Positions 26,956-35,326 of a stretch of 64,000 nucleotides of DNA are shown one piece after another. The stretch is from Phreatobacter sp. GTDB taxonomy: Bacteria; Pseudomonadota; Alphaproteobacteria; Rhizobiales; Phreatobacteraceae. The notes under the pieces were generated by a model that saw nothing but the letters and a program-made list of their open reading frames with translations, was not told the DNA's origin and did no database searches. Each line of letters starts with the position of its first letter. The first letter of the stretch is position 1. The position numbers and the translations under genes were made by a program. The stretch spans positions 434,001-498,000 of the forward strand of contig NZ_JAEULY010000004.1 in assembly GCF_016793595.1 (NCBI RefSeq), in the 5' to 3' direction.

Positions 26956-28241
26956 AGCCGGCCCCCTTGTCCCATTCCTGCCCGAGAGGTCGATGCAAGG
27001 CGCGCCTGCATGGCGGGCAGGCGCGCGCAGCCCTCGGCGAGGCAGAGCACCAGCCCGAACCAGAGGATCGGGTGCCGGAGGATGAAATGGCTGATGCCGA
27101 AGATGATGACGGCGCAGACCAGCGCCGCGAGCGCGTCCAGCCGTGCCCGGAACAGCAGCCGCAGCGTGCTGACATGAAGCCAGGCGAAGATGCCGACGGC
27201 GATGATACCGCCTTGCAGAAACAGGTCGAGGATCGTGCTGTGCGCCTCGAACGGCCGCGGCAGCGTCGCTAGCCGCGGGACGTTCGGACGTTCGAGATGC
27301 GGCCCCGGACCGAAGCCGAACGACGCGGATTCCAGCCCCTTGCGGATGGCGCTGCGCCACAACTCGAGACGCAGGTTGGCGGTCTGCATCGTCGCGTCGC
27401 CACCGTGATCCTTGGCGAGGCTGAGAGCCAGCGCGCTGGCGTCGGTCCGCTCCGACCAGACGAAGGGAAGGAGGCTCGCCAGCACCAGCGGTGCCGCGAC
27501 GAGGATCGCCATGGCCGCCGTGCGGCGCACGCCGCCCGCCGGATCATCGAGCCAGGTCTTCAGCCGCAGCGCGCCCAGCAGGCCGAAGAGGCCGAGCATC
27601 GTCAGCAGGAAGGTATCGCTCCTCGTCAGGCGACCGGCGACGAGCGGGAGAACGGCTCCCATCCAGCCCGCGACACGCGCGCCGCGACTCTGCGCCGTCA
27701 TGCCGAGATGGATCGCGACGGCGCTGAAAACGGCACAATAGAGCGCCGCCTGATTGGGGTTTTCCGACCAGCCGCGAAAGCGGTTCCAGTACCAGGGGTC
27801 GATGCCGCCGGCGGGAACCAGCCCGAAGCCGAGCGCCAGCTGGAAGGCGAGGCCGACATTGGCGAAGCCCACCAGGAACCAGGCCGATCGGCGCATGCGG
27901 ACCGCATTGTCCGGCAGGATCAGCGCGAGGCAGGAAATCGTCGCCATCAGCACGTAGGCCATGGCGTCGTGGGCCATGCTGGCACCTTCGACGATCGGAT
28001 CGAACAGCATGCCGAGAAAGGCGCCGATGCCCAGCGACAGGGCGAAGACGCACCAGAAGGTGCCCATCCGGCGGAAAGCCAGCCCCGCGTCGATACGGCC
28101 GGTCGCGATGAGATGGGTGCCCGAAAGCGCCAGCCAGAGCGCGAGCAGAACCTCACCCGCCCCGAGCGGCAGCCCCGGGAGCCGCAGGGTCGAGGCTGCG
28201 GAAAGCACGGTTCCGGCGGCCAGCATGGCGTCGCGGATCAC
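26943..28241 (-). CDS. O-antigen ligase/polymerase-like membrane protein
   Basis: 432 residues with about 10-12 hydrophobic segments, such as LGAGEVLLALWLALSG, FWCVFALSLGIGAFLGMLF, YVLMATISCLALILP and GGIIAVGIFAWLHVSTLRLL. The long periplasmic loop (residues 260-340) contains FGFGPGPHLERP and FEAHSTILDLFLQGG, the H-containing pattern of WaaL/Wzy-type proteins. WENPNQAALYCAV-like sequence (GWSENPNQAALYC) is another family mark. It either polymerises lipid-linked repeat units (Wzy role) or ligates glycan; as the only such gene in the locus, polymerase is favoured. GTG 28241 overlaps the stop of the glycosyltransferase (GTGA). Confidence 0.83.
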   Translation of the reverse strand: MIRDAMLAAGTVLSAASTLRLPGLPLGAGEVLLALWLALSGTHLIATGRIDAGLAFRRMGTFWCVFALSLGIGAFLGMLFDPIVEGASMAHDAMAYVLMATISCLALILPDNAVRMRRSAWFLVGFANVGLAFQLALGFGLVPAGGIDPWYWNRFRGWSENPNQAALYCAVFSAVAIHLGMTAQSRGARVAGWMGAVLPLVAGRLTRSDTFLLTMLGLFGLLGALRLKTWLDDPAGGVRRTAAMAILVAAPLVLASLLPFVWSERTDASALALSLAKDHGGDATMQTANLRLELWRSAIRKGLESASFGFGPGPHLERPNVPRLATLPRPFEAHSTILDLFLQGGIIAVGIFAWLHVSTLRLLFRARLDALAALVCAVIIFGISHFILRHPILWFGLVLCLAEGCARLPAMQARLASTSRAGMGQGGRLCAA

Positions 28242-29452
28242 GGACGCTCTCCATCGGCGCGGGCGGCTGAAGCGAGCTCCCGGACTGCAGGGGCGGGGCG
28301 GACCGGGGCGATGCGGGGTCGGAGCATCTGCCGGTAGATGTCGCGGTAGCTGTCGACGACGCCTTCGAGCGAAAACGCGCGCGCGACGAAGGCGATGGAG
28401 CGCAGCCCCATCACGCGTGCTTCGGCGGGGTCTTCGAGCAGCCCGAGGATGCGCTGGGCGAGCGCTGCCGCGTCGCCGGGCTCGACGAGATGGCCGTTCC
28501 AGCCCTCGGTGACGACGTCGGTACAGCCGGGCATGCGCGTCGCGACCATCGGCAGGCCCGCGAGCCCCGCCTCCAGCAGCGCGCGCGGAACGCCCTCCCG
28601 ATACTGGGTCGGCAGGACGAAGGCGTCCGCCAGGGCAAGGAGCGCCGGCACGTCGCGCCGGTGGCCGAGCGCCATGACATTGGGGCCCGCGGCCTCGATC
28701 TCGGCGGCGTCGATGGCGAAGGGTCCCTCGCTCTCGCGAGGCCCGACGAGCAGGAATTTCACGCGCGGGCGGGCGCGCGCCACGATCCGCGCCGCCTTCA
28801 GCAACGTCCCTATGCCCTTCTGGCGGGTCAGGCGGCTGACCGTCACCACGACCTGTGCGTCGCCGAGGCCAAGCTCCTGCCGCAGGATGCCGGGATCGCG
28901 GCTCGCCGCGAGGGCCGTCCGGAAGGCCGCGACGTCGATGCCCGAACTGCGAACCAAGTGCGCGGCATCGCGGCTGACAAGACCGTGCCGCTCGAAATAG
29001 GCCTTGTCGTCGGCGTTCTGGAAAACCGTGGCCGCGGACCAGCGCGCCGTCGCTCGCTGGAGCAGACGATAGACTGGCCGGATCAGCCGGGCACGCATTC
29101 CGCCGCCGGGCGAGAAGGTCCAGCCCATGCCGTTGATGGTCCGGATGACAGGAACCGCGCCTCGCACAGCGAGCGGCGCGAGGAGGTTCGGCTTGGTGTC
29201 GAAGGTCTGGATCAGGTCCGGCCGGCATTCCGCGACCAGGCTGGCGATCCGCGCGATCGCGCCGAGATCGCCGCCACGACGATCAAAGCGGTCGAAATGC
29301 CAGGGCAGATGCGTCAGTCCGACGGCCCGGAACGGCTCGCCGCCGCCGCTGGACGCCGCCGTGACCCGAAAGCCCCGATCCCGCAAGGCCAGCAGGAAAG
29401 GGATGCGAAGGGCGTGGTCCTCTCCTCCAAGACACAGAACATGGGAGTCCAT
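28238..29452 (-). CDS. Family 4 glycosyltransferase
   Basis: 404-residue GT-B enzyme. The N-terminal half has GGGEPFRAVGLTHLPWHF, LVAECRPDLIQTFDTKPNLL and VPVIRTINGMGWTFSP, as in the GT4 members that add the second or third sugar (similar to PglA-type enzymes). The C-terminal donor domain has VVVTVSRLTRQKGIGTLLKA, KFLLVGPRESEGPF, FVLPTQYREGVPRALLEAGL (the EX7E region; the first Glu is the nucleoside-sugar contact) and GWNGHLVEPGDA. It is the only glycosyltransferase of this kind in the window, so others needed for a repeat unit must be elsewhere, or the repeat is very simple. First gene of the minus-strand operon running to 17763. Confidence 0.92.
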   Translation of the reverse strand: MDSHVLCLGGEDHALRIPFLLALRDRGFRVTAASSGGGEPFRAVGLTHLPWHFDRFDRRGGDLGAIARIASLVAECRPDLIQTFDTKPNLLAPLAVRGAVPVIRTINGMGWTFSPGGGMRARLIRPVYRLLQRATARWSAATVFQNADDKAYFERHGLVSRDAAHLVRSSGIDVAAFRTALAASRDPGILRQELGLGDAQVVVTVSRLTRQKGIGTLLKAARIVARARPRVKFLLVGPRESEGPFAIDAAEIEAAGPNVMALGHRRDVPALLALADAFVLPTQYREGVPRALLEAGLAGLPMVATRMPGCTDVVTEGWNGHLVEPGDAAALAQRILGLLEDPAEARVMGLRSIAFVARAFSLEGVVDSYRDIYRQMLRPRIAPVRPAPAVRELASAARADGERP

Positions 29453-29628
29453 CGCGGCGCCTCCGCCCGCCCCCGGAAGGCCCGCTCATGCGGGACATGC
29501 GGGGAGCCATTGGAATGTTCTGGTGGAAGACTAGGAAGCCCCCGGAAATGCGTCCTCATCCGATCGGATGAGGGCTGGCGCCCCGCAGCGCGGCGCGGGC
29601 CCCCGCGCCCGCCCGCCGGGGCATTCGT

Positions 29629-30390
29629 TCAGTGGCCGTTGGGCTTGCCCGGGGCGTGTCGGCCGAAACCATTCGGTCCCGATGGAAGGGGATCGTCCGC
29701 CGCCGGCATCGTGGCATAGGCACCCTGCGACAGGTGGCCGAGCGCCCATATGGCCGCCTGTGTGCGGTTCTGAACGCCGATCTTGCGCAGGATCGCCTTC
29801 ACGTGGACCTTGACGGTCGCCTCCATGATGTCGAAGGCGCGTGCGATGGTCTTGTTGGACTGACCTTCGATGAGCCCGCGGAGAATCTGCGTCTCCCGGT
29901 CGGACAGGACAGACGCCCATTGCCGCAGAGACCGTTCCTCCGGAGCCTCGAGCAGCAGCTGCGCCGGCATTTCGCGCGAGCCGCCGAGCTGGGCGAGGAT
30001 GGACGAGGGGAAAATCCCTTCACCCAGCGCCACGAGCTCGAGCGCCTTGATCAGGGCTTGGGAACTGATGGATTTGCTGAGATAGCCGTTCACCGACAGG
30101 CGCAGAGCCTCGGCGAGCGGCGCGAGTTCATGGCGGTCAGCGAGAATGACGATGCGAGCATCGGCGAACCTGAGCCGCAGCGCCTCAATGTCCTCGGCAG
30201 GGGAACGATCGTCGTCACCGACGCCGAGAATGATCATCAGGCCGCGAAGGTCGGCGGGAGGCGTGGCCCGCAAATCACCAGGTGTCGGGGCGGTGGCCGC
30301 GACGCGGAACAGAGTTCCCGAGAGAATTTTCTCCAGCCCCTCGCGAACCAGCCTGCTCTTTTCGATCAGGACGATAGGTACGCTACGCAT
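29629..30390 (-). CDS. NarL/FixJ-type response regulator with atypical receiver domain
   Basis: 253 residues. The receiver (1-125) keeps the fold and the conserved Lys (GYLSKSIS), but the acidic pair after strand 1 reads VLIEKS and the strand-3 phosphoacceptor position reads LMIILGVGDD, with no Asp at the usual place. The C-terminal HTH is intact: LSDRETQILRGLIEGQSNKT, then IARAFDIMEATVKVHVKAIL and RKIGVQNRTQAAIWAL. It may therefore work without phosphorylation. It is transcribed in the same direction as the glycosyltransferase operon, 176 bases upstream of it, so it is a plausible regulator of polysaccharide synthesis. No sensor kinase is adjacent. Confidence 0.88.
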   Translation of the reverse strand: MRSVPIVLIEKSRLVREGLEKILSGTLFRVAATAPTPGDLRATPPADLRGLMIILGVGDDDRSPAEDIEALRLRFADARIVILADRHELAPLAEALRLSVNGYLSKSISSQALIKALELVALGEGIFPSSILAQLGGSREMPAQLLLEAPEERSLRQWASVLSDRETQILRGLIEGQSNKTIARAFDIMEATVKVHVKAILRKIGVQNRTQAAIWALGHLSQGAYATMPAADDPLPSGPNGFGRHAPGKPNGH

Positions 30391-30452
30391 GGTGGCACCT
30401 TGTACGCTGCCGGCCTTGCCCTAGGCCGATCGATGAATACTCCTGTCCGTTT

Positions 30453-30496
30453 CTTGTTCTATGCCGACTTGCCTTGTTCTATCTCTATGTCGACTT
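30453..30496. repeat. Imperfect direct repeat upstream of the response regulator
   Basis: CTTGTTCTAT followed by GCCGACTT at 30453-30470 recurs as CTTGTTCTAT, six extra bases, then GTCGACTT at 30473-30496. It lies 63-106 bases upstream of the response-regulator start and overlaps the end of a doubtful small ORF, so it may be an operator or a coding duplication. Confidence 0.4.
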
Positions 30497-30635
30497 TGGC
30501 TGCATGCTTTAGGGAAATGTACACTAAATCAAACAGATTTCGAATTCCAGCCGCCGCGCCGATCAAAAATTGATGATCCGAAACGTTTGGTTCCCAGTCC
30601 AAATTTCGATGATCATTGATATTACTATGCGTCAT
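30459..30635 (-). CDS. Possible small protein, unknown
   Basis: A 58-codon frame whose product starts MTHSNINDHRNLDWEP and ends HAAKVDIEIEQGKSA. Composition is protein-like, with a hydrophobic middle (FLIGAAAGIRNLFDLVYISL). It sits in AT-rich DNA, so its base usage differs from every neighbour. The ribosome site is poor: the nearest GGGAA is too far from the ATG. It would be co-oriented with the response regulator 68 bases downstream. No family recognised; it may equally be a chance frame in promoter DNA. Confidence 0.22.
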   Translation of the reverse strand: MTHSNINDHRNLDWEPNVSDHQFLIGAAAGIRNLFDLVYISLKHAAKVDIEIEQGKSA

Positions 30636-31154
30636 TTTTAAATATATTCCCACATTTTTGACCAATCAAATCTTGATACAGCGTGTACTGCTAAGATTTA
30701 GAACATTTTAATACTGACAGTTACGCGAAAAGTAACCCGCGCTCCACTGAAACATCGCCATCCCTTCCCGCCGCCGGTCAAGCAACAATTTGCAACAATG
30801 AACCAAATTGAACAGAGACTACATGGTATTTTCATGCCACCCGTAACGGCGCTTCGCGCTCCGGAGGTCGAGAGGGGCTGCGGTATCGGGGTGGCGACGA
30901 CCGTTCGGCTTCATCCAAACAGGGGTAGCCCGACCACCCGGAGCAAACGCGCGCCCGGAGCCGCCGCCCCGAAGCTCCGGTCGTCTTCGCCCAAACACAG
31001 GCCGGCCGCGTGCGCGCCGCCGGCCTCGCAGAACCGGCCGCCACGCACCGGCAATGCCAAAAAGCACGTTCCTAACTTGCGGCACCTTGATCCCGCCGCC
31101 ATTTGACGCCACAACTGCGGCGCAAACGCGCACCAGCCGACAGGGACGTTCTCG
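30636..31154. other. Intergenic region, AT-rich at its left end
   Basis: The AT-rich block runs from about 30440 to 30840 and is the least GC-rich stretch of the window; from there to 31154 the sequence is GC-rich again. It separates the polysaccharide locus from housekeeping genes. No gene or known RNA recognised. It should contain promoters for the minus-strand response regulator and the plus-strand small membrane protein. Confidence 0.45.
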
Positions 31155-31388
31155 ATGGCCACCGCCTCGACCTCCAACTGGACCAACCTCGTCAACGTCT
31201 TCGGAGCGACCATGATCGTCGGCACCGAAGCTGTCGGCGCGGGCGGCGCCACCGGCTGGGCCATTGCGAGCCTTCTCAAGATGGGCGATCAGGTGGTGAT
31301 CGGCGCCACCGTCGTCGGCGTCATCGCCGGTCTGGTGGCAACCGTCGCCTTCTTCCGCTCCGCCTATCGCGTCGAGCCGTTCCGCTGA
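31155..31388 (+). CDS. Small membrane protein, unknown function
   Basis: 77 residues with two probable membrane helices (VFGATMIVGTEAVGAGGATG with GWAIASLL, and VVIGATVVGVIAGLVATVAF) and a short basic end (RSAYRVEPFR). A ribosome site (AGGGA) lies about 10 bases before the ATG. The Gly/Ala/Val-rich helices suggest a small inner-membrane protein. No family was recognised. It converges with the GNAT gene, with a 43-base gap. Confidence 0.65.
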   Translation: MATASTSNWTNLVNVFGATMIVGTEAVGAGGATGWAIASLLKMGDQVVIGATVVGVIAGLVATVAFFRSAYRVEPFR

Positions 31389-31431
31389 TCGAACGGGCGG
31401 CGCGCCGATCAGGCGATGCCCATCGCCATGT

Positions 31432-32580
31432 TCAGGCGACATCCTTCGCCATGTGCTGCACCTGCCGGTCCGCGAGCTGTTCGACACGCGTGCGGGAAAA
31501 GCCCTTGCGGGCATACCAGGCGATGCGCTCCTCGAGCTTGAGGTTGGTGTAGAGGGCGATGCGCCTCGCGCCGAGCTCCCTCAGGCGTTTCTCGGCAAAT
31601 GCGAGGATCGCATCGCCATAGCGCCGCCCCTGCTCGGACGGATGCACGGCCAGCGAATAGATCAGCGGCTCGCCCGCGCCCTGCAGCACCGCGCAGGCGA
31701 TCAGATGATCCTCGCCATCCGCCACCCAGACCTCATGATCGGCCATGATCTCGGCATAGTCGACCATGCGCGGCAGTGACGGCGCACCGGTGATCGTCTC
31801 GTTGCGGGTATAGGCGATGTCCTTCAGGGTACGGATCGCCGGCACATCGCGCAGCGTCGCCCGGCGCAGCGCGAGCCCGCCCTCGCGCGCTTCCAGCCGG
31901 TTGAAGACCCCGAGGCTGACCTTCTGGCGCCCTTCCGCATCGAAATTCTCCGGCGACAGCCATTGCGTGAAGGCAAGCTTCCGCTGCGGCCATTCGGTGT
32001 CGAGCATGGAGAACCAGGCGGTGTCGCGGTTGCGGCCCTTGGCGATCATGTGCTGGCGGAACAGGCCCTCATAGGTGAAGCCGAAGCGCACGGCCGCGCG
32101 CTTGGAGGGCTCGTTGAAATTGTGGCATTTCCACTCGTAGCGTCGGTAGCCCAGAGTCTCGAAGACATATTGCGCGAGAAGATATTCAGCCTCGGTCGCC
32201 GCCGGCGTGCGCTGCAGCGCCGGCGTATAGAGGATCGAGCCCACCTCGATCACCCGGTGCACCGTATCGATGCGCATCAGCGACAGCCAGCCGATCGCGC
32301 GGTCGTCGCGGTCGCAGATCGCCCAATAGACGGGGTCCGTCGTACCCGCGGCAATAGTGCGGACATGGGCGTCGAAATCCGCCTTGTCGGCATAGGGACC
32401 GGTGAAGAGATAGGCCCATTGCTGCGGGGCCTCGGGGCCATGCGACAGCGCATGGAGCCCATCGGTATCGCGGGCCGGGTCGAGCGGCCGCAGCCGGCAG
32501 AAGCGGCCTTCCATGACGACGTGGGTCGGGCGTGGCGCAGGTTTCGGCTCGACGAGAAAATCGAAAGCAGGTTCGGTCAA
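31432..32580 (-). CDS. Tandem GNAT protein: RimJ/RimL-type plus second GNAT domain
   Basis: 382 residues, about twice a normal GNAT. The first domain (25-205) is of the RimJ/RimL type: GRFCRLRPLDPARDTDGLHA, YWAICDRDDRAIGWLSLMRI, IEVGSILYTPALQRTPAATE and YRRYEWKCHNFNEPSKRAAV with FGFTYEG. The second (235-375) is a compact GNAT: LALRRATLRDVPAIRTLKDI, IYSLAVHPSEQGRRYGDAIL (acetyl-CoA pyrophosphate loop Q-G-R-R-Y-G) and YARKGFSRTRVEQL. Substrates are unknown; proteins, amines or amino acids are all possible. It lies just downstream of the PEP-mutase-family gene (23 bases) in the same direction. Confidence 0.85.
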   Translation of the reverse strand: MTEPAFDFLVEPKPAPRPTHVVMEGRFCRLRPLDPARDTDGLHALSHGPEAPQQWAYLFTGPYADKADFDAHVRTIAAGTTDPVYWAICDRDDRAIGWLSLMRIDTVHRVIEVGSILYTPALQRTPAATEAEYLLAQYVFETLGYRRYEWKCHNFNEPSKRAAVRFGFTYEGLFRQHMIAKGRNRDTAWFSMLDTEWPQRKLAFTQWLSPENFDAEGRQKVSLGVFNRLEAREGGLALRRATLRDVPAIRTLKDIAYTRNETITGAPSLPRMVDYAEIMADHEVWVADGEDHLIACAVLQGAGEPLIYSLAVHPSEQGRRYGDAILAFAEKRLRELGARRIALYTNLKLEERIAWYARKGFSRTRVEQLADRQVQHMAKDVA

Positions 32581-32603
32581 GGCACGGCTCCGGCGGTGGA
32601 TGG

Positions 32604-33470
32604 TCAGGCTTTCGGCCCATGGGTGCGGAAGAAGGTGTTGAGCGCGGCGAAGGGCTCGGCCTCCGCAAGGCTGTTGAAGGTGCCCTGCCCCGCAAGTTCG
32701 CGCGCCGACTTGAGGAAGCCGCCCCAGGCCGCCCGCGCCAGCGCGGAGCCGACGGAGACGCGGCGCACGCCGAATGCCGCCGCATCGGCGACACTGATGC
32801 CAATCGGTCCGGACAGCAGAAGGTTGACCGGTTTCGGCGCAACGGCCGCGACCACCTCGCGAATCTGCTCCGGCGTCCGCAGCCCCGGCGCGTAGAGGAC
32901 GTCAGCGCCCGCCTCGGCGAAGGCGACCAGCCGCTTCACCGCCACCTTCTGCGCATCGGGAACGCCGAACAGATGGGCCTCCGAGCGCGCGGTCAGCAGA
33001 ACGCCCGTGCCCTTCAGCGCCGACACCGCCGCCTTGATCCGCTCGACCGCGAGATCGAAGGCATAGAGCGGTTCGCCGGGCTTGCCGCTATTGTCCTCGA
33101 TCGAGAGGCCGGCAACGCCCGTCGCCGCGCAAAGGCGGCAGTTCTCGGCGACGGCCTCCGGTTCGTGAGCGTAGCCGGATTCGAAATCCGCATTCACCGG
33201 CAGGTCGGTCGCCCCGACGATCTCGGCGATATGACCGAGCGCCATGTCGCGGGGAACCGCCCAGTCGGTGTCAGGCAGGCCACGCGAGAACGAGAAGCCG
33301 GAGGAGGTCGTCGCCAGCGCCTTGAAGCCGAGATGTTTCAGCATCAGCGCCGTGCCGGTGTCCCACGGGTTGGGAATGACGAAGCAGCCGCTCTCGTGCA
33401 GGCGGCGGAAGGTAGCGCGCGCGGCCGCGATCTGCGACGCGTCCTGGCGGGTGGCATCCGGCATGGTCAT
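32604..33470 (-). CDS. Isocitrate lyase/PEP mutase-family protein
   Basis: 288 residues of the PEP mutase/isocitrate lyase superfamily, a TIM barrel that cleaves or forms C-C or C-P bonds next to a carboxylate. Visible family parts are FVIPNPWDTGTALMLKHLGF, LATTSSGFSFSRGLPD, VNADFESGYAHEPEAVAENC (metal-binding Asp/Glu), GVAGLSIEDNSG, LTARSEAHLFG and VSVGSALARAAWG. The flexible loop with the catalytic Cys of true isocitrate or methylisocitrate lyases (KKCGH) is not present, so it is one of the many members of unknown reaction. ATG 33470 has GAGGGGG just upstream. Confidence 0.85.
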   Translation of the reverse strand: MTMPDATRQDASQIAAARATFRRLHESGCFVIPNPWDTGTALMLKHLGFKALATTSSGFSFSRGLPDTDWAVPRDMALGHIAEIVGATDLPVNADFESGYAHEPEAVAENCRLCAATGVAGLSIEDNSGKPGEPLYAFDLAVERIKAAVSALKGTGVLLTARSEAHLFGVPDAQKVAVKRLVAFAEAGADVLYAPGLRTPEQIREVVAAVAPKPVNLLLSGPIGISVADAAAFGVRRVSVGSALARAAWGGFLKSARELAGQGTFNSLAEAEPFAALNTFFRTHGPKA

Positions 33471-33573
33471 GGTCGGCCCCCTCGTCGATCGGGACCGCGA
33501 GTGTCGCGCTTCGCGCGGCCACGGCCAAGACAATCCTCGTGATGGCCGGTATCGCAGCAACGAATGACGAGGC

Positions 33574-34317
33574 TCAGCCTCCGTCGAAGATCGACGCTAT
33601 GTCCGCCGGGGCGAGCAACCGGTACTGACCCGGTTCGAGATCGGCGGGCAAGCCGAGCCCGCCCATCCGGTCCCGATGCAGCGCCACCACATGATTGCCG
33701 ACGGCGGCAAACATGCGCCTGACCTGATGGTAGCGGCCCTCATGGATCGTCAGGCGCGCCAGCTTCGGCTCCAGAACCTCCAGCTCGGCGGCAAGCAGTG
33801 GCTTTTCCTCGCCGTCCAGCAGCATGGTCCCGGAAGCGAACAGCGCCGCCTCGTCGCCTTTCAGCGGCCGGTCGAGCGCCGCGACATAGCGTTTCGGCAC
33901 ATTGCTCTTCGGCGAGATGATGCGATGCAGCAGCCCGCCGTCATCGGTCATCAGGAGAAGCCCGGAGGTCTCCTTGTCCAGCCGCCCGACCGTCGAGATC
34001 GCCGGGTCGCGCCGCCGCCAGCGCTCCGGCAGCACCGAATAGACCAGCGGCCCGGCCTCCTTGTGGGAGCAGGTCATGCCGAGCGGCTTATGGAGCATCA
34101 GGATGAGGCCCGGCAGCGGATCGAGCGGCCGCCCGCGCACGGTCATGCGCTCAGGGAGATCCGGCGTCAGCGCGATGCGCCCGTCCGCCTCCGCCACGGG
34201 CGCGCCGTCGAGCAGCACGCGGCCAGCGCCGACCAGCGCCTGCACCTCGCGGCGCGAGCCGTAACCCAGATTGGCGAGCAGGCGGTCGAGCCGCAGTTGG
34301 GCGGGCGGCTTGCTCAT
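33574..34317 (-). CDS. rsuA: RsuA-family 16S rRNA pseudouridine synthase
   Basis: 247 residues. An N-terminal S4 RNA-binding domain (LRLDRLLANLGYGSRREVQA followed by LVGAGRVLLDG) precedes the catalytic domain with LMLHKPLGMTCSHK, the active-site GRLDKETSGLLLMTDDG (catalytic Asp), KRYVAAL, and EGRYHQVRRMFAAVGNHVVA with LHRDRMGG. RsuA converts U516 of 16S rRNA to pseudouridine; RluB/E/F are alternatives, but the HKPLGMTCSHK loop and length favour RsuA. It lies 13 bases downstream of an RsmC-like methyltransferase gene, which also fits a ribosome-modifying pair. Confidence 0.9.
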   Translation of the reverse strand: MSKPPAQLRLDRLLANLGYGSRREVQALVGAGRVLLDGAPVAEADGRIALTPDLPERMTVRGRPLDPLPGLILMLHKPLGMTCSHKEAGPLVYSVLPERWRRRDPAISTVGRLDKETSGLLLMTDDGGLLHRIISPKSNVPKRYVAALDRPLKGDEAALFASGTMLLDGEEKPLLAAELEVLEPKLARLTIHEGRYHQVRRMFAAVGNHVVALHRDRMGGLGLPADLEPGQYRLLAPADIASIFDGG

Positions 34318-34330
34318 GGGCGGGTCCTGA

Positions 34331-35263
34331 TCATGCCTCGGCCTCGTAGACCTTGTAGCCTCCGGCTTCCACCCTCAGCGACACCGAGCGGAACGACGCC
34401 TTGAGGACCGCCTCATAGGGCAGATGGCGGTTGGCGACGAGCAGCAGGCGGCCACCCCGCCTCAGCAGGCCGGCGGCCCGGCGCACGAAGGCCTGGCCCA
34501 GCGCACGGTCCTCCGCGCCGCCATCATGGAACGGCGGGTTGGTGACGACGAAGTCGAGCCCGGCGAGGCTGGCCACCTCGCGCCTGAGGTCCGCCCAGAC
34601 GAACCGCGCGCGAGGATCAGCGACATTGCGTCGCGCGCAGTCGATCGCCCGGCGGTCGAGATCGACCAGCGTCAGCTCGGTCACGGCCGATGCGGCAAGG
34701 ACGGCACGCGACAAGACGCCGATGCCGCAGCCGAGATCGGCGCCGCGCCCGGCCAGCGGCGGAAGATGCTCAAGCAGAAGCGCGCTGCCCGGATCGATCC
34801 GGTCCCAGGCGAAAACGCCCGGCTGCGACCAGAGCCCCAGCGTCTCGACGATGCGCGGCGCTCCAGCCACGATGGCCTCATCGAACCCGATAGCATCGAT
34901 CGGACGTGCGGTCGTGCAAATGCGGTGATGCCGGCGCGCATCCTCGGAAACCGTGCAGCCAAAGACCTCAAGCTCCTTGCGCAGGCGCGAGCCGCCCTTG
35001 TCCTTGGGCGCCAGAACCGTGAGCTCCGCGCCGGTTTCGAGCGCCCTGAGCGCCAGCGCCACGGCATAGCGCCGCTCGATCGTGCCGGGGGGCCCAAGCA
35101 TGACCATGCCGGCGAGCGAGCCGGCCGGCTGGTCCTCAAGCACAACCGAGCCAGGCACGAGCGGCGAGAACTGCAAGGCGGTCGGCGGCCAAGCGGCAAG
35201 CTCGGCGGGGGGCTCGCCGAAGAGTCCGAAGGCGGAAGGCAAAAGGCCGGCAGACGTGGTCAT
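34331..35263 (-). CDS. RsmC-like class I SAM-dependent methyltransferase
   Basis: 310 residues. The C-terminal half is a complete SAM-binding domain: GADLGCGIGVLSRAVLAASA (motif I), LTLVDLDRRAIDCARRNV, VWADL, and the catalytic VVTNPPFHDGGAEDRALGQA, with NPPF typical of N-methylation of guanine or adenine. The N-terminal half (ELTVLAPKDKGGSRLRKELE) matches the degenerate duplicate domain of RsmC/RlmG enzymes, which methylate G1207 of 16S rRNA or a 23S G. ATG 35263 has GAGGG upstream; in-frame starts up to 35320 exist. It sits between a dehydratase gene and rsuA. Confidence 0.82.
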   Translation of the reverse strand: MTTSAGLLPSAFGLFGEPPAELAAWPPTALQFSPLVPGSVVLEDQPAGSLAGMVMLGPPGTIERRYAVALALRALETGAELTVLAPKDKGGSRLRKELEVFGCTVSEDARRHHRICTTARPIDAIGFDEAIVAGAPRIVETLGLWSQPGVFAWDRIDPGSALLLEHLPPLAGRGADLGCGIGVLSRAVLAASAVTELTLVDLDRRAIDCARRNVADPRARFVWADLRREVASLAGLDFVVTNPPFHDGGAEDRALGQAFVRRAAGLLRRGGRLLLVANRHLPYEAVLKASFRSVSLRVEAGGYKVYEAEA

Positions 35264-35326
35264 GCCGGCCCTCATAAGGGCAGAGCGCGCGTCCGTCATC
35301 CCGGCAGGGGCGACGGACACTACCAG

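Noticed and set aside
26956-27360. N-terminal extension of the amidotransferase
   Set aside because: Class II glutamine amidotransferases need Cys at position 2, which fixes the start at MCGIAG.
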